64,000 bases of DNA from Deinococcus aetherius (GCF_025997855.1 NZ_AP026561.1:372001-436000), one strand, 5' to 3'; positions 26,234-35,323 are shown, counted from the first letter of the stretch. The notes: a model not told the origin generated them from the letters alone. A program made the numbers and translations.

Positions 26234-27772
26234 CTAGGTTAGGCCCTGAAAGCTCAGGGGTCCGAACTCGCGGGCCCACAGGTCGGCCTTCTCGCGCGCG
26301 CCCACGAGGTCGAGGGGGGTCGCGCCGCCCACCTCCAGGGTCCACCCGCCCTCCTGACGCCGCAACCCCGAGAGCCGCGCCCCCCCGGCGTGCGAGCGGT
26401 CCAGGCCGTCGGCCACGCGCAGCACGGCGGCGAGGCGCGACACGAGCGAGCGGTCGGCGGGGGGCAGCGCCGCGTACTCCGGGTGGCTGGCCTTGGGCGC
26501 ACTGCGGCGGTGGTAGCGGGCGAGCTGGGCCACGAGTTCGGTCTCGCGCGGCGTGAACCCGCGCAGCCCCGCGTGGCGGATCAGGTATGCCGCGTGCTTG
26601 TGGTGAGCGCTCTGTGCCACGATCTGCCCGACCTCGTGCAGCCCGGCGGCGGCGGTGAGCAGGCTGTGCGCCTCCGGCGGGAAGGACTCGCCCGCAGCAG
26701 CCAACCGGGCGAGGAGGTCCTGCGCGAGCGCGGCCACCTGCCGGGCGTGCGCGAGGTTGGCCCCGAAGCGCTCGGCCACCTCCAGCACGCTGCGTTGTCG
26801 GGCGCTCAGGCCAGCGGCGAAGGCGGCGTGCCGTCCGAGTTCCTCGATCAGCATCCCCTCGCGCAGCGCCCCCTCGCTGACCGTCGCCCCCGCCACCCCC
26901 AGGGCCTCCAGGGCCGCGTGCAGCACGCCGAGCCCGGCGACGATGGTGTCCGCCCGGCCCCCCAGTTCCGGCAGCCGGGCGCGCCGGGCGGCGCTCAGGC
27001 CCCGCAGCCGGTCGAGCAGCGCGCCGAGGTCGGCAGTGCTCACCGGCAGGCCGTTCACGCTTCCCGGGGCCGCGCCCTCTCCAGCGGCCAGGAGCGCGGC
27101 GGCGGCCTCGGCGGTGCCGCTCGACAGCACCATCCGGGTGCCGGGCCGCGCGGCGAACCGGGAGACGTGGGGAATGAGGGCCGCTCGCACCGCGTCCCCG
27201 AGCGCCCGCAGCTCGGCCCGGGTGGGCGGGTCGTGCCCCAGCCAGGCCCGGCGCATGCGGATGGCTCCCAGCGGCAGGCTGAGCACGTCCGCCGCCGCCT
27301 CGGGGCCGCCCCGCGCGAGTTCCAGGCTGCCGCCGCCGAGGTCGAGGAGCACGTTGTCGGGCCCGAAATCCACGCTGTGGGCCGCGCCCAGGTAGGTCAG
27401 CTCGCCCTCGCGCTCCCCGCTGATGACCGCCGGGTACACGCCGGTGCGCTCGTGCGCGCGCCGGGCGACCTCCGCCCCGTTCGGGGCCTCGCGCAGGGCG
27501 CTGGTGGCGTAGACCCGCAACTCGGGCACGCCCGCCGCCTGGCTCAGTGTTCGGAAGGAGGTCAGGGCGCCCGCCAGACGGTCCTCGCCCTCGGGCGTCA
27601 GGTGGCCCTGCGGGTCCAGGCACTCGCCCAGCCGGGTGCGGTCCTTGAGGGCGTCGAGCACCCGGTAGCCCAGGGAGTCGCCCGGCGTGTCCCCGCCTTC
27701 CACCCGGGGCCGGCTCTGGGCGATGAGCAGGTGGCTGGAATTGGTGCCCACGTCGGCGACGGCGACCCTCAT
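26234..27772 (-). CDS. ppx: Ppx/GppA phosphatase family protein (exopolyphosphatase type)
   Basis: 512 aa with an ASKHA-fold N-terminal half: VAVADVGTNSSHLLIAQSRP (phosphate 1), VISGEREGELTYLGA (catalytic Glu) and VLLDLGGGSLELARGG (phosphate 2). The C-terminal half (about 315-512) is an HD-like helical domain (AAGLHEVGQIVAQSAHHKHA). It degrades polyphosphate from the ends or removes the gamma-phosphate of pppGpp; sequence alone does not decide. Its start is 112 bp from a divergent gene pair that ends in a truncated ppk. Polyphosphate synthesis from that locus is therefore lost while breakdown is kept. Confidence 0.9.
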   Translation of the reverse strand: MRVAVADVGTNSSHLLIAQSRPRVEGGDTPGDSLGYRVLDALKDRTRLGECLDPQGHLTPEGEDRLAGALTSFRTLSQAAGVPELRVYATSALREAPNGAEVARRAHERTGVYPAVISGEREGELTYLGAAHSVDFGPDNVLLDLGGGSLELARGGPEAAADVLSLPLGAIRMRRAWLGHDPPTRAELRALGDAVRAALIPHVSRFAARPGTRMVLSSGTAEAAAALLAAGEGAAPGSVNGLPVSTADLGALLDRLRGLSAARRARLPELGGRADTIVAGLGVLHAALEALGVAGATVSEGALREGMLIEELGRHAAFAAGLSARQRSVLEVAERFGANLAHARQVAALAQDLLARLAAAGESFPPEAHSLLTAAAGLHEVGQIVAQSAHHKHAAYLIRHAGLRGFTPRETELVAQLARYHRRSAPKASHPEYAALPPADRSLVSRLAAVLRVADGLDRSHAGGARLSGLRRQEGGWTLEVGGATPLDLVGAREKADLWAREFGPLSFQGLT

Positions 27773-27923
27773 GGCGGCAGGGTAACGGGTCCGTGGGGCG
27801 GGAACGTCAGGGGGCGCGGGTCGGTCACCTCCCCTGCCCGGAAGCCCGGCGGGGCCCCACTAGATTCGGGCGCGGGTCACCGCCATGACACAACCCGGCC
27901 CTCCGGCTGGCACACTGGCGGGC

Positions 27924-28223
27924 ATGGTCACGGTGGAGCTGACGGATGAGCACATCCTCGACATGCAGCTCGCCGACCGGGAGATCGTCATGAGCCTGAG
28001 GGGCGTACTGCCCCCCCTGCGGCCCGGGGACCGGCTGCGCTTTCCCAGCTTCGGCCGCTGGACCGTCCTGCGGGTCGGGCTCCACCCGCCGCACGCCTCC
28101 GGGGTGGAGGTGACCCTGCAGCTGGACGAGGCCGGGGACGACGTTCCCCGTGACGAGGCGCGCGCGGGCACCGAACGGGGCGGGCCCGCCGAGTTCTCCC
28201 ACTGCGGCCGGGTCGAAGAATGA
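27924..28223 (+). CDS. Small protein of unknown function upstream of ppk
   Basis: 99 aa from the ATG at 27924; an upstream ATG at 27885 would add 13 Pro/Ala-rich residues. Not recognised. It is acidic with a compact beta-rich stretch (REIVMSLRGVLPPLRPGDRL, then RFPSFGRWTVLRVGLHPPHA) suggesting a small barrel. Its stop overlaps the ppk ATG (28220-28223), so the two were translated together. Its role may relate to polyphosphate metabolism by association only. Confidence 0.65.
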   Translation: MVTVELTDEHILDMQLADREIVMSLRGVLPPLRPGDRLRFPSFGRWTVLRVGLHPPHASGVEVTLQLDEAGDDVPRDEARAGTERGGPAEFSHCGRVEE

Positions 28224-28797
28224 CCCCGGAAGGAGAGGCGGGCGCGTCCCCCGACCCCGGCGCTGTCACCGAAGGCGCCCTGCCCGAGCACGTCTTCCTG
28301 AACCGCGAGCTGTCCTGGCTGGCCTTCAACGACCGGGTGCTCTTCGAGGCGCTTCCCGGGCGCAACCCCCTGCTGGAACGGCTGCGGTTCACGGCCATCG
28401 CGGGAGCCAATCTCGACGAGTTCTTCATGGTGCGCGTGGCCGGCATCCACCAGCAATTGAAGGCGGGCGTGACCGCGCGCAGCCCGGACGGCCTAACCCC
28501 GCGCGAGACCATCGAGGAGGTCCGGCGGCGCACGCACACCATGCTGCGCCGGATCGAGGGAGCCCTGAACGGCCTTCTGGGGGACCTGGAGGAGGTCGGC
28601 GTCCGGGTCACGCGGGTGCAGACCCTGGACGCCGGGGCGCGGGAGCGGCTGCGGAAGGTGTACCTGCACCAGATTCACCCGGTCCTGACGCCGCTGGCGC
28701 TGGACCCCAGCCACCCCTTTCCGTATCTCAGCATCTCAGCAACCTCAGCCTCAACCTGGCCGTGACCCTGGCGGGACGGCCCAGGCGACCTTCCTGA
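28220..28797 (+). pseudogene. ppk1: Polyphosphate kinase 1, N-terminal remnant
   Basis: Only about 185 of the usual ~700 residues remain. The N-domain is clear: HVFLNRELSWLAFNDRVLFE, RLRFTAIAGANLDEFFMVRV and HQIHPVLTPLALDPSHPFPY. A perfect 8-bp tandem duplication (ATCTCAGC at 28725-28732 and 28733-28740) shifts the frame. Removing one copy in thought restores the family sequence YLSNLSLNLAVTLAG before a stop at 28795-28797. The catalytic His domains are absent. The gene cannot make an active kinase. Confidence 0.85.
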
Positions 28798-28861
28798 GCC
28801 GCCGGGACGTCACGGCCCCCGGTTCGTGACCTCGGCTGAATCCCCCGTGACACCCCACCCT

Positions 28862-28867
28862 TATCCT
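28862..28867 (+). promoter_or_regulatory. Leaderless -10 of the HAD phosphatase gene
   Basis: TATCCT ends 6 nt before the ATG at 28874 and no Shine-Dalgarno fits between, supporting 28874 as the start rather than the earlier in-frame codon at 28826. Confidence 0.45.
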
Positions 28868-28873
28868 GCCCCC

Positions 28874-29680
28874 ATGTTGTTCGCCTTCGACCTCGACGGC
28901 ACCCTCGTCACGCGGGAGCACGTGCTGCCCGAGCCCATCCGCGAGGCCATCGTCGCGGTGCGGGACGCGGGGCACCTCGTCACCGTCATTACCGGCCGCC
29001 ACGAGCGGGACGCGCGGGCCGTGCTGGACGCGCTGGGCATCGACGCGCACTACGCCACCTGCCACGGGGCGCGCGTCCACGCCCGGGGAGACGAACACCA
29101 CGCGGAATGCTGCCTGGAGCCGGAGGTCGTGCGCTCCCTGCTGGAGCACGCTGGGCGCTCTTCCGGGGCGCTGGCCTTCCTGTCCGCCCGGGACCGGATG
29201 TTCGTGCATGACCCGGGGGACGCCGCCTGGGACTGGGCCCGCCGGGCAGGCCACCCGCTCCACGCGCACCACACCTACGCGGACGAGCCCGTGCACCGTT
29301 TCGTGCTCGCCACCGAGGACGCCGCGCGCTGGCGCGACGAGCTGCGGGGGCGCCACCCCGACCTCACCGCCTTCGTGTGGGAGGACCGCTACGTCGAGGT
29401 CGTCGCGGCGGGAGGGCACAAGGGGGATGCCCTGGCCCGGCTGGCGGCGGTCCACGGCGTCGCGCAGGAGGACACGGTGGCCTTCGGAGACGGCGTGAAC
29501 GACATCGAGATGCTGCGCTGGGCCGGGCACGCGGTCGGGGTGGGCGAGTTGCAGCCCGGCGTGGCGGCAGTGATCCACGAGCACATCCCCGGTCCCGAGG
29601 AGTTGGGCGTGGCCCAGTGGCTCCGGCGGCACGTGCTGGGGAATGTGGCCGCGCCGGGTCTGGCGTGCGTGTTGCCCTGA
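28874..29680 (+). CDS. HAD-superfamily hydrolase, Cof-type (subfamily IIB)
   Basis: 268 aa. HAD motifs: MLFAFDLDGTLVTREHV (nucleophile Asp7, acid Asp9), VTVITGRHERDA (motif II), the Lys in AAGGHKGDALARLAAVHGV (motif III) and VAFGDGVNDIEMLRWAG (motif IV). The C2B cap lies between motifs II and III. Members dephosphorylate sugar phosphates, FMN or pyridoxal phosphate in the cytoplasm; the substrate is not evident. It follows the ppk remnant on the same strand but has its own promoter-like hexamer. Confidence 0.9.
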   Translation: MLFAFDLDGTLVTREHVLPEPIREAIVAVRDAGHLVTVITGRHERDARAVLDALGIDAHYATCHGARVHARGDEHHAECCLEPEVVRSLLEHAGRSSGALAFLSARDRMFVHDPGDAAWDWARRAGHPLHAHHTYADEPVHRFVLATEDAARWRDELRGRHPDLTAFVWEDRYVEVVAAGGHKGDALARLAAVHGVAQEDTVAFGDGVNDIEMLRWAGHAVGVGELQPGVAAVIHEHIPGPEELGVAQWLRRHVLGNVAAPGLACVLP

Positions 29681-29759
29681 GGATGTCCAGGATGTGAGCT
29701 GTCCTCCTCATGGTCGTGGCCGCCCTGCTTCTCGGTGTGGTGGGTTGGGCCTTGAGTCG

Positions 29760-29948
29760 GTGACCAGCGCCCCGGACCCTCCCCAGGAACTCGCCCGGGG
29801 AGCGGTCGACGCCTTCGTTCTGCTGCTCATCGCCCTCGCCGCCCTGTGGTGGGCCGCCCGGCTGCGGGGGCAGGGCCGGAACGCGGAGGAAGTCGTCGCG
29901 TCACGTCCTCGCCCGAGACGTGGGAGCCCGACCCTGACCTTCCCCTGA
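29760..29948 (+). CDS. Possible small single-pass membrane protein
   Basis: 62 aa from a GTG, with one hydrophobic helix (AFVLLLIALAALWWAARLRG) followed by a basic tail. It overlaps (GTGA) the end of a 16-codon hydrophobic frame starting at 29710, so the two may be halves of one frameshifted small membrane protein. No family is recognised and no clear Shine-Dalgarno is present. Confidence 0.3.
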   Translation: MTSAPDPPQELARGAVDAFVLLLIALAALWWAARLRGQGRNAEEVVASRPRPRRGSPTLTFP

Positions 29949-29972
29949 AGGTCGGGTGGTACATCCTGCCCC

Positions 29973-31544
29973 ATGCGCGCTCCTGCCGTGGCGGCCCTCG
30001 TCCTGAGCCTCAGCCTGAGTGCCTGCGTGCGCCAGGAGGCGCCGAACCGGCCCCTGGTCACCACCCTGGACTTCACCGCCTTCGACGCCCAGCAGGGGAC
30101 ACTGAAGTTGCGCGGCGGCACGCCCAGCGGCCTGCTCTCCAGGGACGCCGAGCCCGAATACATCACCGTCGCGCCGGACGGCAAGACGGCCTACGTGACG
30201 TTGCAGGAGAGCAACGCGGTGGCGACCCTGGACCTGACGCGAGGTGCGTTCACCCGCCTGTCGAACCTGGGACTCAAGGACCACTCCGCGCCCGGTGCGG
30301 GGCTCGACCCCAGCGACCGGGACGGCGCCATCCGCATTCAGAACTGGCCGGTGAAGGGGGCGTACATGCCCGACGCCATCGCCAACTTCACGGCCGGCGG
30401 GCGCACCTACCTCGTCACCGCGAACGAGGGCGACACCCGCGACTACTCCGCCTTCACCGACGAGGTGCGGGTGAGTGCCCTGCGGCTCGACCCCACCGCG
30501 TTTCCGAACGCCGCCGTGCTTCAGGCCGACACCGCCCTGGGCCGCCTCACGGTCAGCTCCGTGGACGCCGACACCGACGGGGACGGGGACGCCGATCAGC
30601 TCGTGGCCTTCGGGGCCCGCAGCCTGAGCGTGTGGACAGCCGACCTGACCCGTGTGTCGGACACCGGCGACCTCTTCGAGCGCAAGACGGCCGAGCTGGT
30701 TCCTGCCGCGTTCAACTCGAACGGCACGGCGAGCACCTTCGACACCCGCAGCGACAACAAGGGCCCCGAGCCCGAGGGCGTCGTCGTCGCCACCGTGGGC
30801 GGACGGCCCCTCGCCTTCGTGGGCCTGGAGCGCACGGGCGGGGTGATGGTCCTCGACCTCAGCGACCCGGCTCGGCCCGGCTTCTTGTCCTACACGAACA
30901 CCGTGGACGTGACGGCCAGTCCCCAGAGCGGGACGGCCGGAGACCTCGGGCCCGAGGGGCTGCTGTTCATTTCTGCCCCGGACAGTCCCAACGGACAACC
31001 CCTGCTCGTCGTGGCGAACGAGGTGAGCGGCAGCACGACGCTCTACCGGGTGGCGGACACGGGGGCCCTGACCCGGGTGGGGCGGTATCAGGTGACCCCC
31101 TACGCCTATGACCAGGGCGCGGCCGAGATTCCCGCCTACGATCCCGGCAGCAAGCGGCTGTTCGTGGTGAACGGGGCGATCAAGGGCCTCGATAGCCTGA
31201 ACATCGCCGACCCGGCAGCCCCCACGCTGGCCGGGCAGATCGACCTGAGCCGCTACGGAGCGGGGGCCTCGGCCAACAGTGTCGCGGTGAAGAACGGGGT
31301 GGTCGCGGTCGCCGTGCAGGCGCCGGTCAAGACCGATCCCGGCAAGGTCGCCCTCCTCAACCCTGACGGCAGCGAGCGGGCGCCCGCCGTCATGGTGGGG
31401 TCGCAGCCCGATATGGTGACCTTCACGCCGGACGGCACCCTGATCCTCACCGCCAACGAGGGCGAGCCGCAGGGCGACTACACCGTGGACCCGCTCGGCA
31501 GCGTCAGCATCATCGACGTGGCAAAGGCGCTGGCGGCGAAGTAG
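29973..31544 (+). CDS. Choice-of-anchor I family lipoprotein (beta-propeller)
   Basis: 523 aa with a lipoprotein signal (VLSLSLSACVRQ; lipid Cys about 17). Propeller blades are visible as repeated PDGKTAYVTLQESNAVATLD, YLVTANEGDTRDYSAFTDEV, GVVVATVGGRPLAFVGLERT and VTFTPDGTLILTANEGEPQG, plus a DTDGDGDAD calcium-loop-like stretch. This family is commonly encoded near phosphatases and is annotated alkaline-phosphatase-like in some genomes, but its reaction is unproven. It is surface-exposed. A -10-like TACATC (29960-29965) lies 7 nt before the ATG. It is convergent with the nuclease remnant, and a long hairpin separates them. Confidence 0.88.
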   Translation: MRAPAVAALVLSLSLSACVRQEAPNRPLVTTLDFTAFDAQQGTLKLRGGTPSGLLSRDAEPEYITVAPDGKTAYVTLQESNAVATLDLTRGAFTRLSNLGLKDHSAPGAGLDPSDRDGAIRIQNWPVKGAYMPDAIANFTAGGRTYLVTANEGDTRDYSAFTDEVRVSALRLDPTAFPNAAVLQADTALGRLTVSSVDADTDGDGDADQLVAFGARSLSVWTADLTRVSDTGDLFERKTAELVPAAFNSNGTASTFDTRSDNKGPEPEGVVVATVGGRPLAFVGLERTGGVMVLDLSDPARPGFLSYTNTVDVTASPQSGTAGDLGPEGLLFISAPDSPNGQPLLVVANEVSGSTTLYRVADTGALTRVGRYQVTPYAYDQGAAEIPAYDPGSKRLFVVNGAIKGLDSLNIADPAAPTLAGQIDLSRYGAGASANSVAVKNGVVAVAVQAPVKTDPGKVALLNPDGSERAPAVMVGSQPDMVTFTPDGTLILTANEGEPQGDYTVDPLGSVSIIDVAKALAAK

Positions 31545-31617
31545 GGCGGTCTGTCCGCTGTGGGCGTGGGAGCGGGCACCTCTGGACGGCCAGCTCCGCA
31601 GGAGGCACCTATACCGC

Positions 31618-31667
31618 GACAGGCGAGCGGGTGGAAGAAGTCAGTCCCTTCCGCCCGCTCGCCTGTC
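31618..31667. terminator. Long 20-bp-arm hairpin, likely bidirectional terminator
   Basis: Arms 31618-31637 and 31648-31667 pair over 20 positions with a single G-T wobble and a 10-nt loop. It sits 73 nt after the choice-of-anchor I gene, between convergent units. There is no strong T-run, so the stem rather than a classic U-tract would do the work. Confidence 0.55.
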
Positions 31668-31714
31668 ACTTCCCGGGAGCTCACCTCGGGCAGACGTTCA
31701 GAGCTGTCGCTGAG

Positions 31715-32424
31715 TTGCGCAACCCCTGCATGGGTTCCCACGCCCACTGCCGCGTTCACCCCGCCCACAAGGTCTTGCCGGGCGATATCACTGTTGTCTT
31801 GCACCTCCATCAGGCGCACGACGTCGGCGTCCAGACCCCGCAGGGCCGCGACCACCCTGGCCTTCTGGCGCCCGAACTCGTAGGGACTGTTCTCCCCGCC
31901 GTCCCACCCAGCCTGGCCGTCAGGGTCGTGCTCTGCGGCAGCAGGGGAGACGCGGTGACGGTGGCGGTCACACGGGTCAGGGCTGGGGCCGTGAGCGGTC
32001 TGTTACCGGAGGTCGTGCCCTCGGTGCTTGCCCGGTACAGCACGACGGCCCTGTCTGCGTTGTCGTAGGCGCGGAGCACGGCCGCGCACTTGCCGTGGGG
32101 CAGGTCGCTCAGGTCGAGGAGGGCGGCACCATCCCTGGGAACCGCCGTGAAGGTGTGGGGCGACACCAGCGTGCCGCCAGTGAGCGCGGCGGTCACGAAC
32201 CGGAGGGCGCGAGGCACCTTCACGCTCAGAACATCGCTCTTCCCGGCAACGGCGGGGACTGGTCCTGCGGGCGGAGCGGTGAGGGTGGGCGGCTGCCCGC
32301 AGGCGGCGAGCGGCAGGGAGCAGGACAGGGCTAGGACGGGAAGACGCACGGTCCTCCTCGCCGCAGTTGGGAAGGGAATTGGGAGGGCGTGCAACGGGGC
32401 AAAAAGAGACCACACCTTCGTCAT
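31715..32424 (-). pseudogene. Remnant of an ExeM/NucH-type extracellular nuclease lipoprotein
   Basis: The ATG at 32424 opens a lipoprotein signal (LPVLALSCSLPLAACG) and about 200 residues of secreted-looking N-terminal sequence. At about 31890 the homology jumps frame to ENSPYEFGRQKARVVAALRG, then LDADVVRLMEVQDN, the start of the exonuclease/endonuclease/phosphatase domain of ExeM-like nucleases. It ends after about 50 residues, near NAAVGVGTHA. The middle and the catalytic C-terminal part are missing. The intact family members degrade extracellular DNA. Confidence 0.65.
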
Positions 32425-32639
32425 GAACTGACCAGAAGCCGGAGGGCCACCCAGGTCTGGGATTCCACTACGTGGGCACGGCGACGTGCAGGGGCGCCCC
32501 GGCCCCCGGTACGAAGCGCAGCAGGCGGCCCACCCGGCCGCACCATCCAGTCCCGAGCAGTGTAAGGCGGGGTCGGACGACCTGTCCTTCGTCGCTGCCC
32601 TCGCCCTTGACACGCCCGCCCACACCGTGCATCCTAAAT

Positions 32640-32660
32640 CAAACCGTACGGTTCGGTTTG
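32640..32660 (+). promoter_or_regulatory. Nested TetR operator dyads upstream of the TetR/monooxygenase pair
   Basis: AACCGTACGGTT (32642-32653) is a perfect 12-bp palindrome. It overlaps a wider dyad, CAAACCG-N7-CGGTTTG (32640-32660). It lies 13 nt before the TTG start, just ahead of the Shine-Dalgarno AAAGGAGGTG, so bound protein would block transcription of both genes. Confidence 0.6.
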
Positions 32661-32672
32661 AAAGGAGGTGCT

Positions 32673-33299
32673 TTGCCCGCCGAGACACCCCGTTCCCTGG
32701 CCAAACGCCAGCAGATCCTCACCGCCGCCCGGACCCTGTTCCTCACCCAGGGCTATGCCCGCACGAGCACGGACGCCATCACCGAGGCGGCCAGCGTCAG
32801 CAAGCAAACCCTCTACGCCTACTACCGGGGCAAATCCGAACTCCTCGCCGCCACCATCGCGCAGGAACTCGGCGTCCTCGACCTCGACGGCCGCTTCGGC
32901 CAGACTCCCGCCACCCTGACCGAACTGCGGTCCTGCCTGCTCGACTTCTCCGGGGCCGTGACCGGGCACCTCCTGAAGCCCGACGCGCTGGCCCTGCTGC
33001 GACTCCTGATCGGCGAGGCCATTCATCTGCCCGACCTGCGCGCCAGCCTGCGCCAGGCCTTCCCCGCCCGCCTGATCGGCGCCACCGAACACCTCTTGGC
33101 GGGCGCGCACACGCGCGGGCTCATTCACACGCCCGACCCGCACCTCAGCGCCCGCATGTTCGTCGGGCCAGTGATGAGCTACGTCGCCCTCGATGGCCTG
33201 TTCAGCGACACCCTGCCCCAGCCCCCGCCCCAGGCCACGCTCGCCACCCTCGTCGACCTGTTCCTGCGCACCGTCGCGGCGAAAGGAGAAGAGACATGA
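32673..33299 (+). CDS. TetR-family transcriptional regulator
   Basis: 208 aa from a TTG at 32673, chosen because AAAGGAGGTG (32661-32670) directly precedes it; the long upstream in-frame extension crosses the operator. Helix-turn-helix: STDAITEAASVSKQTLYAYY (about 30-50), then RGKSELLAATIAQELG. The C-terminal domain resembles the TetR_C of AefR-like regulators (RLLIGEAIHLPDLRASLRQA). Its stop overlaps the ATG of the FAD-monooxygenase gene (ATGA, 33296-33299), so regulator and target are translationally coupled. Confidence 0.88.
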   Translation: MPAETPRSLAKRQQILTAARTLFLTQGYARTSTDAITEAASVSKQTLYAYYRGKSELLAATIAQELGVLDLDGRFGQTPATLTELRSCLLDFSGAVTGHLLKPDALALLRLLIGEAIHLPDLRASLRQAFPARLIGATEHLLAGAHTRGLIHTPDPHLSARMFVGPVMSYVALDGLFSDTLPQPPPQATLATLVDLFLRTVAAKGEET

Positions 33300-34846
33300 C
33301 CACAGGCACCACGGACGTCCTCATCGCCGGGGCCGGACCGACCGGGCTCTTTCTCGCCCTGTGGCTCACCCGCCTGGGCGTGCGGGTCCTCATCGCCGAC
33401 CCCAGGCGCGGCCCGGTACGGGAGACCCGGGCCATCGCCGTGCAGGCGCGCACCCTGGAGTTCTACGACCAGCTCGGCCTGGGTGAGCAGGCCCTCGCGC
33501 GGGGCAGGCATTTCGACCGCCTCAACCTGTTCGTGGGCGGCGACCTGCGGGGCTCGGTGCGCCTGCGCGGGGTCGGGGACGGCCTCACGCCGCACCCGTA
33601 CCTGTACATCCTGACCCAGGACGAGAACGAGGCCATGCTCGCCTCGCACCTGGGCGCGCTCGGCGTCCAGGTCGATTGGGAGACGGAGGTGACGGGCTTC
33701 ACCCAGGACGGGGACGGCGTGACCGCGACCCTGGAACGGGATGGACGGGAGCGGACGGTGCGCGCCTCCTTCGTCGCGGGATGCGACGGCGCCCGCAGCA
33801 CGGTCCGGCACGCCATGAACGTCCCCCTGTCGGGCGGGACGTATGAGCAGCGGTTTTATGTCGCGGACATCACCCTGAGCGGGAGGATTCGTGAGGGCGA
33901 CGTCAACCTGGTCCTTGCCGACGACGATTTCCTCGCCTTTTTCCCCATGCCCGGGTCGGACCGGCACCGGGTCGTCGGCCAGCTTCCCCCCGGCGCGCCC
34001 GAGGACGCGACCTTTGACCTCGTGCGTTCCCGGATCGAGGCGAACGGGCTCGCCCGGGTGAGCCAGCTCCACTGGTTCAGCACCTACCGGGTGCATCACC
34101 GGGTCGCCGACCAGTTCCGTGCCGGGCGCGCCTTCCTGCTGGGTGACGCGGCGCATGTCCACACCCCCGTGGGCGGACAGGGCATGAACACCGGCCTCGG
34201 GGACGCGGCCAACCTGGCGTGGAAACTTGCCCAGGTTCTGCGCGGCGGGAGTACCGAACTTCTGGACACGTACGAACCCGAACGCCGACCCTTCGCGGTC
34301 TCCCTGGTGGGCACCACCGACCGGGTGTTCACCGGCATCGTGGGACGCGGCCGGGCCGCCCGTCTGTTCCGGCTGGGCGTCGTGCCAACGCTGGTGCCGC
34401 TCCTCACCCGCTTCCGGGCGGTGCGCCGCCTGCTCTTCCTCACCGTCTCTCAGACGCGCCTGCGCTACCCCCGCAGTCCCCTCAGTCAGGGCCGGGCGGG
34501 CCGTGTACGCGGCGGGGACCGCCTGCCCTGGGTGCCGCACCCGGGCGGCAGCAACTTCGACCCGCTGAGGACCCTGACCTGGCAGGTTCACGTGTACGGA
34601 GGCGCGGACCCGGAACTCCTGGCGTGGTGTGCCCGGCGAGACCTTCCCCTGCACGTCTTTCCCTACGACGCGGCGGCGCGGCGGGCGGGACTGGAGGCCG
34701 GCGCGGCGTACCTCGTGCGGCCGGACGGGTACGTGGGGCTGGTCGCACCGCGCCTGGACTTCAGCTTGTTCGACGCCTACGCCGCCCGCTGGCTGCCTGG
34801 AAGGGTCCAGCCCTCGCCGGTGCCCCGCCCGGTCCTCACGTCCTGA
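33296..34846 (+). CDS. FAD-dependent aromatic monooxygenase (PheA/TfdB-type)
   Basis: 516 aa of the FAD_binding_3 family: GxGxxG in VLIAGAGPTGLFLALWLTRL, the second NAD(P)H/FAD signature VAGCDGARSTVRHAMNV and the FAD-ribityl motif FLLGDAAHVHTPVGGQGMNT, followed by GLGDAANLAWKLAQVL. The last 120 residues form a thioredoxin-like C-terminal domain typical of phenol hydroxylases. Substrates in this family range from phenols to polyketides and tetracycline-like drugs. Coupling to a TetR regulator suggests induction by the compound it oxidises. Confidence 0.92.
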   Translation: MTTGTTDVLIAGAGPTGLFLALWLTRLGVRVLIADPRRGPVRETRAIAVQARTLEFYDQLGLGEQALARGRHFDRLNLFVGGDLRGSVRLRGVGDGLTPHPYLYILTQDENEAMLASHLGALGVQVDWETEVTGFTQDGDGVTATLERDGRERTVRASFVAGCDGARSTVRHAMNVPLSGGTYEQRFYVADITLSGRIREGDVNLVLADDDFLAFFPMPGSDRHRVVGQLPPGAPEDATFDLVRSRIEANGLARVSQLHWFSTYRVHHRVADQFRAGRAFLLGDAAHVHTPVGGQGMNTGLGDAANLAWKLAQVLRGGSTELLDTYEPERRPFAVSLVGTTDRVFTGIVGRGRAARLFRLGVVPTLVPLLTRFRAVRRLLFLTVSQTRLRYPRSPLSQGRAGRVRGGDRLPWVPHPGGSNFDPLRTLTWQVHVYGGADPELLAWCARRDLPLHVFPYDAAARRAGLEAGAAYLVRPDGYVGLVAPRLDFSLFDAYAARWLPGRVQPSPVPRPVLTS

Positions 34847-35323
34847 CCCGCTGAGGTGACCCGCGTGAGACACGCTTTCCGCGTCACTTCCCCGGCTGCT
34901 CGGCCTGGACCACCGGACGTGACCGGTTCAAGTCTCCTCCGAGCGATGAGGAACTCCATGCTGGAGACAACCGAACCTGGCAGACGACCACCTGACGAAC
35001 CTGCGACACCCTTCCGGTGGGCCACGCAGCCAAGGTGACCCGCCAGCGAGGAGGCGCCCCACCTCGGCAAGTTTGGGGCGCGCGAGCGGGAACCAGCAGA
35101 AGTTCGGTGCAACTCCGGACGCCCGCACCAGCCGGGGAGCCAGAAGGCTCCTCTTCTCTCGACGTGAACCACCCAGCGAGGTCGCATCACCGGGCCCCGC
35201 CGGACACGGCCAAAACAGCTTCCGCCCGTGCAGGGCCAGGAGCCCGTTTGTCCCACACGGTTGAGCGCACGGGACCGTCCCCCCGTCTTCCTGCTTCTCC
35301 CCGCCCGACCACCCGGGAACGTC
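34847..35323. other. Intergenic region with no supportable gene
   Basis: About 480 bp. Only short antisense-like frames are present, and none has recognisable motifs or a start with a Shine-Dalgarno. It marks the start of a disturbed stretch (34.8-36.6 kb) with several gene fragments. Confidence 0.5.

Noticed and set aside
26208..28000. Long frames on both strands around the ppx gene
   Set aside because: Arg/Gly/Pro-rich shadows; only the frame 26234-27772 carries the ASKHA and HD-like motifs.
32486..33296. N-terminal extension of the FAD monooxygenase through the TetR gene
   Set aside because: Out-of-frame shadow of the TetR gene; the ATG at 33296 precedes the GAGPTG motif and overlaps the TetR stop.
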